A stretch of 64,000 bases of DNA, taken from Desulforhopalus sp. IMCC35007. GTDB lineage: Bacteria; Desulfobacterota; Desulfobulbia; Desulfobulbales; Desulfocapsaceae. Numbering within the stretch: the stretch's first letter is position 1; the number at the start of each line of letters is the position of its first letter. Of the stretch, positions 57,531-64,000 are shown piece by piece. The position numbers and the translations under genes are program-made. The notes below the pieces were generated by a model. That model searched no databases. It had not been told where the DNA came from and saw only the letters and a list, made by a program, of their open reading frames with translations. The DNA lies in assembly GCF_005116575.1 (NCBI RefSeq), contig NZ_SWCN01000004.1, forward strand, positions 124,001 through 188,000, in the 5' to 3' direction.

Positions 57531-57940
57531 CTCTTTCTCTCAAAATGTATTCTGCCAACAGCAGTTAATTATCGTTGATTTAGCCTCCACTCTACTTCTT
57601 TTGCAGGCGAATGCCATCCCACAATAATCATTTTCGATGGCTGGTAAGGTTCCAGAAGAGACTATTTCTGATTTTTATGGATAAAAATGATTTCTCATTG
57701 CAAAATATCCAGTATCTTTATACTACTTAGATACGTTGACTCCTCAATATCTTACGATGATCTTTTCCGGGAACAGCCATGATCTACAATATCCGGTTAC
57801 CAGTCTGTGTAACTGCAGCCCTGATCTTTTAAAGAATACTCATGGCAGATAGACAGTGTTATTCTGCCGATATAGTCCTGCCACCCCGTGGGGGATGTTA
57901 TACCTTATCTTTACTTATCTTTTAGGAGGATGGTCAAATC
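57531..57940. other. Divergent intergenic region upstream of glpQ
   Basis: 410 bp without a supportable gene. It should carry promoters for the RluA-type gene and glpQ. Candidate -10 boxes include TATACT near 57718. A small CCCC-GT-GGGG hairpin lies near 57884, and AGGAGG at 57924-57929 is the glpQ ribosome binding site. Confidence 0.4.
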
Positions 57941-59209
57941 ATGCGCAACTCAATGAATTTTGCAGCAATTGTATTCTGTGGCCTCTTTTACAGCTCGGTC
58001 GCCTATGCAGACACACTCGACGAGCAAAACTCAATTTCAAGCGTACAGATCGGCGTTCGTCCTGCATACCTGGTCAGCGATTTGGAGGAAGGTGCGCTCA
58101 AGGAGAGCCTTGAAGCCTGTTCAGATGGTCCTTTTTACACCACAGATTTTTCCATCGGCCACAGGGGGGCTGGCATGCAGTTTCCCGAACATACCAAAGA
58201 ATCCTACGAAGCTGCCGCTCTTATGGGTGCCGGCATCTGCGAGTGTGATGTCACTTTTACCAAAGATCGTGAACTGGTCTGCAGGCATTCTCAGTGTGAC
58301 CTTCACACCACAACCAATATTCTGAGTATTCCAAAGCTTGCGGCAAAATGCTCGGAGCCTTTCAAACCAGCCGAGTTTGACCCAAAAACCGGCGAACTTA
58401 TCAAGCCCGCCTCGGCCAAATGCTGTACCAGCGACATCACTCTAAGCGAGTTCAAGCAACTCAAAGGCAAAATGGATGGGGCCAACTCCAATGCAAAAAC
58501 CGTTGCCGAATATATGGACGGTACACCCGGCTGGAGGACTGATTTGTATACAGCTCACGGCACCCTCATGACCCATGCGGAAAGTATCGAACTGTTTCAC
58601 AAACTTGGTATGAAGATGACTCCTGAACTGAAAGCTCCCGAGGTGAAAATGCCTTTTGGTGGTGACTTTACCCAGGAAAAATACGCCCAGGCCATGATTA
58701 ACGAATATAAGAAGGCAGGGATCGATCCGAAAAACGTCTTTCCGCAATCGTTCAACCTTAATGACGTGCTGTTCTGGCTGAAGAATGATCCGCAATTCGG
58801 TAAGCAGGGTGTCTATCTTGATGACAGATACGATATCGAGACTTTTGATGTTGCAAAGCCGGAAACCTGGTCTCCTACCATGGAAGAACTCTTTGCCAAA
58901 AATGTTCGTATCATTGCACCGCCAATGTGGATGCTGCTCACGACAAACGCCAAAGGTGAGATTGTCCCATCTGAGTACGCAAAGCGGGCAAAAGCCGCCG
59001 GGCTTGAAATTATTACCTGGACCCTTGAGCGTTCCGGCCTGCTTAAGGACGGCGGTGGCTGGTACTACAGCACCATTAAAGACGCTATACATAAAGATGG
59101 CGATATGTTGGTAGCCCTTGATGTACTGGCACAACAGGTGGGAATCCTGGGAATCTTTTCTGACTGGCCTGCAACGGTAACCTATTACGCCAACTGTAAA
59201 GGCTTATAG
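57941..59209 (+). CDS. glpQ: Glycerophosphodiester phosphodiesterase (periplasmic)
   Basis: Hydrolyses glycerophosphodiesters to glycerol 3-phosphate and alcohol. 422 residues with signal peptide ([15 protein letters not shown], cleavage after VAYA). Catalytic [12 protein letters not shown] near residue 74 and the metal residues in [19 protein letters not shown]; the later ITWTLERSG closes the barrel. ATG at 57941 is preceded by AGGAGG. Confidence 0.92.
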   Translation: MRNSMNFAAIVFCGLFYSSVAYADTLDEQNSISSVQIGVRPAYLVSDLEEGALKESLEACSDGPFYTTDFSIGHRGAGMQFPEHTKESYEAAALMGAGICECDVTFTKDRELVCRHSQCDLHTTTNILSIPKLAAKCSEPFKPAEFDPKTGELIKPASAKCCTSDITLSEFKQLKGKMDGANSNAKTVAEYMDGTPGWRTDLYTAHGTLMTHAESIELFHKLGMKMTPELKAPEVKMPFGGDFTQEKYAQAMINEYKKAGIDPKNVFPQSFNLNDVLFWLKNDPQFGKQGVYLDDRYDIETFDVAKPETWSPTMEELFAKNVRIIAPPMWMLLTTNAKGEIVPSEYAKRAKAAGLEIITWTLERSGLLKDGGGWYYSTIKDAIHKDGDMLVALDVLAQQVGILGIFSDWPATVTYYANCKGL

Positions 59210-59229
59210 CTCATAGCTCATCTTCTACT

Positions 59230-59267
59230 CCCTGCCTCCCGGTTACCTTCGGGGCAGGGATGTTTTT
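59230..59267 (+). terminator. Rho-independent terminator of glpQ
   Basis: CCCTGCC pairs with GGCAGGG, extended by C/G pairs, and is followed by ATGTTTTT. Lies 20 bp after the glpQ stop. Confidence 0.75.
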
Positions 59268-59346
59268 GATTCGGTTGGGAGAGCCGTAATCATAGATCAA
59301 ATTAGGTTGCTACAACACCCCACAGTACAACTCAGCCCGAAAAAAA

Positions 59347-60519
59347 TCATTCCTCGCCCTTTCCCTCTACTCCTTTGTGCTCGTCCACCCCATCCATAAT
59401 TTTGCCCGCTTCAGGATAGTGTTTCCGTACGCAATCGGGGCAGATACTGTGACTAAACTGGGCTTCAGTATGCTTTGAGACATACGCCTCCACCCGGTTC
59501 CAATACCCCTTATCATCTCGGATCTGTTTGCAAAAGGAACATATTGGCACTATGCCTCTTAGAGTTTCAATTCTTTTTTTATAAGAAGAGACCGACAGCT
59601 TAACCAGCATAATGACGACACCCGTGACGATAAGACAGATGAGAATATTGATCAGCAGAGTTCTATAAATCTCGCGCACTGCTTCCATCTCGGGCTGTTC
59701 AACGACCAGATACCAGGTAAACTCATCGATATATCGGAGATTAGTATGGACAAGCTGACCATCTTTTTCATAAGAAAATGAGTGTCCGGTCGGAGAACCC
59801 ATATTTTCTTTAAATAGCTGAAAAAATTCATTTCCGGAAATGTTTGTTACTGCAGGGTTGAAGTCTGAGCCAGCGAGTTTGACCTCCCCTTTTTCATCGA
59901 TAAAGTAAATCGTTCGATTATATTTTTGCTGATACTTTTCAATAAGAATCTTCACGGCATTAACTGTCAAACCAACCCCTGTGACACCAATATAATTTTC
60001 ATCATAATCAAAAACCCGGTAATTGATAAAAATAGTCATGGCATCTTTGTTGGCTTTATCAGGGTCCACATTCACTTCATAGTCTTCCTTCATCACCTTT
60101 ACTCTGAAGTACCATGAATCAAGGGGATCATCAGGAGAGACCGTTTTGAGCACACCACCGGCATGGTAGTAGGTTTTACTGCTCTCAGAGACAAGAAAAC
60201 TGGTGAAGGTATTATATTTAGTTTGTATTTCGCTTAAATACCGGGTTATTTTTTTATCGTCTTTTTCTCCCCCAAGAACCCAATCCCGCAAAAATGTGTC
60301 CGTTGCCATAACGGAAGAGATAAAAACCGGTCGCAGCAGATCACGCTGGATCTCCGAATAGATATTATCACTTGTCAGAGGAAGTTCATTCTGCGCTATT
60401 TCTGCGCGGAGCGATGCTCTCGAAACAAAAAAGCTGGCCAGACTCGTCAGCAAAAAACCGGTGATAAGCAGTACCGAAAGGATTGGTACGAGTTTGATTT
60501 TTTCATAATCTTTTGCCAT
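59347..60519 (-). CDS. Cache-domain membrane protein with C-terminal cysteine motif
   Basis: 390 residues. One N-terminal helix, a periplasmic double-Cache sensing region (about 50-295), a second helix near 300-325, then a short cytoplasmic tail with GIVPICSFCKQIRDDKGYW and SICPDC, a zinc-finger-like motif found at the ends of some sensors. No kinase, GGDEF or chemotaxis domain follows, so how it signals is unknown. Transcribed alone. Confidence 0.8.
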   Translation of the reverse strand: MAKDYEKIKLVPILSVLLITGFLLTSLASFFVSRASLRAEIAQNELPLTSDNIYSEIQRDLLRPVFISSVMATDTFLRDWVLGGEKDDKKITRYLSEIQTKYNTFTSFLVSESSKTYYHAGGVLKTVSPDDPLDSWYFRVKVMKEDYEVNVDPDKANKDAMTIFINYRVFDYDENYIGVTGVGLTVNAVKILIEKYQQKYNRTIYFIDEKGEVKLAGSDFNPAVTNISGNEFFQLFKENMGSPTGHSFSYEKDGQLVHTNLRYIDEFTWYLVVEQPEMEAVREIYRTLLINILICLIVTGVVIMLVKLSVSSYKKRIETLRGIVPICSFCKQIRDDKGYWNRVEAYVSKHTEAQFSHSICPDCVRKHYPEAGKIMDGVDEHKGVEGKGEE

Positions 60520-60699
60520 TTTATATCCTCTCCGCAGACCTTAAAAGGCGTTACCTCAGGAGATCCTGCCAACCCGGCAAGATATCGAAGCATCCTTTTT
60601 TATACAACAGGCAGGAATCTATCATTAACCTGTTTCTCTAACCTCAACCTGACAAAAAAACGACAGCACCATCAAGAGTCTGATTTTTCTCTCCTGTTT

Positions 60700-61959
60700 T
60701 CAGCCAAAATACAGGACATTCACAAGAGAAGCTGCCAGCCACATAACTATAACATAATGGTAGTTACTTCGTATTATTTGTCGTGGCGACGCGTGATAAC
60801 GACTGACCATGGCAAGTCCCACCCCGGACAGAGGACTGCTGCCGGTGCTTACCGCCCAACTGCAAAGAAAAAGAAACGCCAGCCTGGAATGATCGGGATG
60901 CAAAGGCAGCAGCAAAGGACTGACGATTGCTATACTGACCAGAGGATGAACCCCCATGAAACCGACAACAATCATGCCACAGAGCACCACAGTAAAAAGT
61001 AGCGGGCTAAATTCAACGGCATCCAGACTAAAGAATTCCGGATAGACATAGGTGAGAGACTTGAGACCTGAAGAAAAGACTCCAGCTGCCAGAAAAAGGA
61101 CAAATTGACTGTTTACCGACAAGATCTTCTTACCGACAAAATCAAGTAATGCTGCCCTTCGAGGACGCCCTTTCATAAACAGAAACGCTCCCAGAGGGGC
61201 AACGACACAGATGAGGTTTAAAATATTTATTCCATGCCAGAAATGATGGACACAGACAACAACGCCTGCAAGGAACATCGGAACCAACAGGCTTTCAAAG
61301 CGTATGGGATAGCCGGAAAACTCTTTTTTACGGATACAACTGACCTCGACCACTGAATATCCTATGGCAAGCCCACTCATGAGAATACCGGGGACAAGTG
61401 TTTCTTTCCAGGCCATGTCAGGTGCATAGGTGAGTGCTACACCTGTTGCGATGAAAAAGGGGGACCACCAGGCTGCGGCACTAAAGGAGCGTGCAAGTAC
61501 AAACATCTGCTCTCTGGTAAGCGTCCCGTTTTTCTGCAGCCTGTCACCAAAGACAAAGAGGATAGAAAGATTGATCACCGCTCCCAGAAAATGTGTGCCC
61601 AGTGCCGTTGTCACAACGGCGAGATTACCTTTTGGCAGAGTAGGATCTTCTATGGCATGGTTGGTCAGGGTAAGAAAAGCAACGGCCACAAACATGGCAA
61701 GAAGAGGCAGGTTCACGGCAAAGATCTGCTGCCAACCAAGATACACACCTTTACTTGCGGAAAATAGAACCGCTATGAACCCGATTGACAGGAGCAGCAA
61801 TGCCTGTTGCAAGGCGCTTTTCCCAAGACTCCTCCACATAAGTAGAGGAACCGCCCAAGCCAAAGTTGCCGTGACAATGCGAAGCGAGGGATAAAACTCG
61901 CTTATGAGATAACTCACAAGTGTAGCTACAATCATAGCACCAGTATATTTCTTCATCAC
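60700..61959 (-). CDS. Multi-pass membrane transporter, family not assigned
   Basis: 419 residues, about eleven membrane helices, with a duplicated look: FAVNLPLLAMFVAVAF in the first half and FTVVLCGMIVVGFMGVHPL and SSPLSGVGLAMVS in the second. The pattern is of an ion- or anion-transporter-like permease, but no subfamily signature was recognised. Transcribed alone on the minus strand. Confidence 0.55.
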   Translation of the reverse strand: MMKKYTGAMIVATLVSYLISEFYPSLRIVTATLAWAVPLLMWRSLGKSALQQALLLLSIGFIAVLFSASKGVYLGWQQIFAVNLPLLAMFVAVAFLTLTNHAIEDPTLPKGNLAVVTTALGTHFLGAVINLSILFVFGDRLQKNGTLTREQMFVLARSFSAAAWWSPFFIATGVALTYAPDMAWKETLVPGILMSGLAIGYSVVEVSCIRKKEFSGYPIRFESLLVPMFLAGVVVCVHHFWHGINILNLICVVAPLGAFLFMKGRPRRAALLDFVGKKILSVNSQFVLFLAAGVFSSGLKSLTYVYPEFFSLDAVEFSPLLFTVVLCGMIVVGFMGVHPLVSIAIVSPLLLPLHPDHSRLAFLFLCSWAVSTGSSPLSGVGLAMVSRYHASPRQIIRSNYHYVIVMWLAASLVNVLYFG

Positions 61960-62186
61960 CCAAGATACAGAGTCTTTCCTGACCCCTCAAAATGATTGGT
62001 ATTTTCTATCAATACACGGACAGCAACATAAAAACCATGAGGTACCATATTTGGAGAAACTATGGAACCAATTGTAACAATCTGGCAGACAAGAAATAAG
62101 AGACGATACAGCGGCTGAATACTTTTAGACAAACTCATTAGAGGGAAAATTCTGAGCAAAACATGCGGTCTGTAAACCCAAAAGTC

Positions 62187-62217
62187 TGAACAGGCCTATC
62201 CAGAACAGGCCTGTTCA
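62187..62217 (-). terminator. Terminator hairpin downstream of the MetE-like gene
   Basis: TGAACAGGCC (62187-62196) pairs perfectly with GGCCTGTTCA (62208-62217). It lies 10 bp beyond the minus-strand gene that stops at 62228; the T-run on that strand is short (CTTTT). Confidence 0.65.
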
Positions 62218-62227
62218 TATTTTCCTG

Positions 62228-63334
62228 CTATAATTGTTTTTGCAATTGTTCAAAGGCCAGTCGTGTTCCCCGAACACGGGCAGAGATCTTGGCAAATGCA
62301 GTGTCACGGCTTGTGGCTACGTCATCGGAGAAAGGTGAAAAGCCGCAATCGTCTGTCGTTCCAAGTTGCTCAAGAGGAATATATTGAGCTGCCGTGAGAA
62401 CACGGTCACGCACTTCTTCAACTGATTCTACTTTTTCGTTAACCACATCAATAACCCCGACAAAAATCCGCTGGCTCGGACGCAGATGCTCACTGATGAG
62501 TTTTAAAGATTTTTCCGGGTTTTCTTCGCTTGCCATCTGCATATAAAAACGGCCCGCATTAATCGTAAGCAGCATTGGAATCAGGTCTTCATAGGGGACG
62601 TCTGCGCTGTGGGTCGAATCATGATCGCCTCCAGGACAGGTATGCACCCCTATTCTCTGCCGTTCGTCTTCATTAAAATGCGAGAGAACCGCGTTGTTGA
62701 GGTCGATAAATTGCTGCAACAGTTGTTTGGTGGGATCAAGCTTTACAGCCAGACGGCCTTCGGTAAAATCAATTTGGACATTACAGGCGCCACTGTCAAA
62801 ACAACTGCGGATATCGGCCACCGCCTCCCTGATAAGATCGGCAGTAAACTCTTTGCGGGAATAATCTGTCAGACCATTTTCCGGATAGAGCAGACTCATT
62901 GCAGAAGCAGAGATAACGGCTTGTTTTACCGGCCTGGTTGCAAATTTCTTTGCCCGCTGCACATATCTCCCTGCATATTGCGCATAGCGAAAGGGTCCTT
63001 TGGTCAATCGTGGTAATTGCCGACTGTGTCCGTCAACAAAAGGAATCACGACGCCATCTGAGGCAATATTATCCAATCCTTCCAAAGGATAGGTGGCAAA
63101 ACTCGATTTAGCCTGCTCTCCATCACTGATGACCTCAGATCCGGAGGCCTCAAATCTTTCAATCGTCTCCTGAACGGCTTCATCAAATCTGATCTCGAGT
63201 TCTCCAGCCGTCAAATGACCATTGGTATAGGCTGCCATCGCATTTTGCAGATCAAGGGGGCGTGGTACACTGCCAACAGGTTCGGAAGGGATACCGTCGA
63301 CCACACAACGGCTTTTGTTATTCTGATTACTCAT
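62228..63334 (-). CDS. Cobalamin-independent methionine synthase (MetE C-terminal) family protein
   Basis: 368 residues covering only the catalytic MetE-type barrel. VGSVPRPLDLQNAM at the start, ISDGEQAK, the zinc ligands H-x-C in GVHTCPGG, and the later cysteine in DDCGFSPF are present, so a zinc-dependent methyl transfer to a thiol is likely. It lacks the N-terminal MetE domain, as do short forms in archaea and anaerobes whose methyl donor is uncertain. Transcribed alone. Confidence 0.85.
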   Translation of the reverse strand: MSNQNNKSRCVVDGIPSEPVGSVPRPLDLQNAMAAYTNGHLTAGELEIRFDEAVQETIERFEASGSEVISDGEQAKSSFATYPLEGLDNIASDGVVIPFVDGHSRQLPRLTKGPFRYAQYAGRYVQRAKKFATRPVKQAVISASAMSLLYPENGLTDYSRKEFTADLIREAVADIRSCFDSGACNVQIDFTEGRLAVKLDPTKQLLQQFIDLNNAVLSHFNEDERQRIGVHTCPGGDHDSTHSADVPYEDLIPMLLTINAGRFYMQMASEENPEKSLKLISEHLRPSQRIFVGVIDVVNEKVESVEEVRDRVLTAAQYIPLEQLGTTDDCGFSPFSDDVATSRDTAFAKISARVRGTRLAFEQLQKQL

Positions 63335-63571
63335 TGAGTAAACTCCTTTATAATTATACGTTCATAGTAGATTGTGTATCTCGTCCAACAGGGGACGAAG
63401 ATAGACTATAAGACGTTTTCTCTTTCGTTCTCTGGCATCTCCAGATTCCCCGTCATTTTTTTAAAATAACTGACTCCAGAATGAACAATGCACTTGTTGT
63501 CTTAAAAAAACTGAACGTAAATAGATGAAAAGGAGCAACAAAGAAAAAGCAGGGACAACGAGAATAACAAC
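63335..63571. other. Intergenic region upstream of the MetE-like gene
   Basis: No gene recognised. It should carry the promoter of the minus-strand MetE-like gene. No clear operator or riboswitch was seen. Confidence 0.3.
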
Positions 63572-63611
63572 ACGCCCACAGGAAAGAGCCACAGCTTTTT
63601 CCTATGGGCGT
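63572..63611 (-). terminator. Hairpin downstream of ppdK
   Basis: ACGCCCACAGGAAA (63572-63585) pairs with TTTCCTATGGGCGT (63598-63611) with one mismatch. It lies 14 bp beyond the minus-strand ppdK stop and is a likely terminator or 3'-end stabiliser. Confidence 0.65.
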
Positions 63612-63625
63612 TTAAAAAAACTACA

Positions 63626-64000
63626 TTACTTTCCGGCTTCTATTGCGGCTCTCGCAGCGGCCAGTCTCGCCAGAGGTACCCTGAATGGTGAACAGGATAC
63701 ATAGTTCAGCCCAAGCTTATGACAGAGCGCGATGGATTTGGCTTCACCACCGTGCTCTCCACAGATACCCAGTTTGATATCAGGATTGGTTTTTCTTCCC
63801 TTCTCCACTGCTATCCGCATCAATTCACCGACACCATCGTGATCAATGGTTTCAAACGGATTCTCCGGTAAAATGCCATGAACCATATACTCGATTAAAA
63901 ATCCGGATTCGGCATCATCTCTTGAAATAGCATAGGTAGTCTGGGTCAGATCATTGGTACCAAAGGAGAAGAACTCAGCGTATTCAGCAAGCTGGTCCGC
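63626..64000 (-). CDS. ppdK: Pyruvate phosphate dikinase, C-terminal part (5' end outside window)
   Basis: Interconverts pyruvate, ATP and phosphate with phosphoenolpyruvate, AMP and diphosphate. The last about 124 residues are seen; the frame is open through base 64000. [30 protein letters not shown] and [17 protein letters not shown] match the PEP-binding barrel end of PpdK. Confidence 0.95.
   Translation of the reverse strand, partial: ADQLAEYAEFFSFGTNDLTQTTYAISRDDAESGFLIEYMVHGILPENPFETIDHDGVGELMRIAVEKGRKTNPDIKLGICGEHGGEAKSIALCHKLGLNYVSCSPFRVPLARLAAARAAIEAGK

Noticed and set aside
58442-59134. 230-codon open frame antisense to glpQ
   Set aside because: The glpQ frame has clear family motifs; the antisense frame has none and no ribosome binding site.

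Overview
The window reads as chromosomal DNA of a Gram-negative anaerobe, most likely a Desulfobacterota member near the Desulfobulbales (Desulfotalea / Desulforhopalus / Desulfocapsa-like). This is inferred from gene content, not from any search: an outer membrane (LolCD, MlaA, PldA, AsmA), an AhbD-type radical SAM haem protein, pyruvate phosphate dikinase, many hybrid histidine kinases and sigma-54 activators, and a NosR/NapH-type polyferredoxin fusion. Base composition is even. I see no prophage, IS element, CRISPR array, rRNA or tRNA gene. Genes are dense on both strands, in short operons.

Layout. 1-2893: end of lysS, then lolC-lolD. 3038-5341: CHASE2 adenylate cyclase. 5587-12164: signalling operon of a catalytically dead 5'-nucleotidase-like periplasmic protein, a hybrid histidine kinase, a REC-GGDEF regulator and a MocA-like nucleotidyltransferase. 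12158-18035: envelope block with AsmA, MlaA, a TetR/CecR-type repressor with a clear operator, and phospholipase PldA. 18121-24972 (minus strand): CNMP/AAA+/polyferredoxin fusion, divergent PRPP synthetase, leuB, rsmG, hisD. 25387-28113: ahbD, hemE, HD hydrolase. 28376-33268: complete general amino-acid ABC transporter aapJQMP plus a LysE exporter. 33382-37535: Cys-tailed FKBP-like protein, a 44-residue ORF, and a hybrid kinase transcribed with a BMP-family binding protein. 37633-41505: CopA, small XRE protein, crotonase. 41612-48148: two sigma-54 activators around an RLAN/RimK-type ATP-grasp ligase, a GNAT acetyltransferase and a SET protein, followed by a small zinc-ribbon protein resembling the LysW amino-group carrier under a near-consensus sigma-54 promoter. 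48340-57530: CopZ, SbmA/BacA transporter, truncated DUF2339 protein, radical SAM protein, RNase PH, a frameshifted DUF4239 pseudogene, flavoprotein, DMT transporter, RhlE, RluA-type synthase. 57941-64000: GlpQ, Cache sensor, permease, MetE-like protein, end of ppdK.

How it fits together. MlaA and PldA act on the same problem, misplaced phospholipid in the outer leaflet, and each has a palindromic operator candidate in its neighbourhood. Two loci pair a periplasmic binding-type protein with a hybrid kinase (5587-11534 and 34116-37535), which suggests binding-protein-mediated sensing. The best candidate for an undescribed system is 41612-48148: a RimK-like ligase, an acetyltransferase, a SET protein and a LysW-like carrier candidate, flanked by sigma-54 activators and carrying sigma-54 promoter sequences. 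A conjugation or carrier-protein pathway is proposed there; the chemistry is not established by sequence alone.
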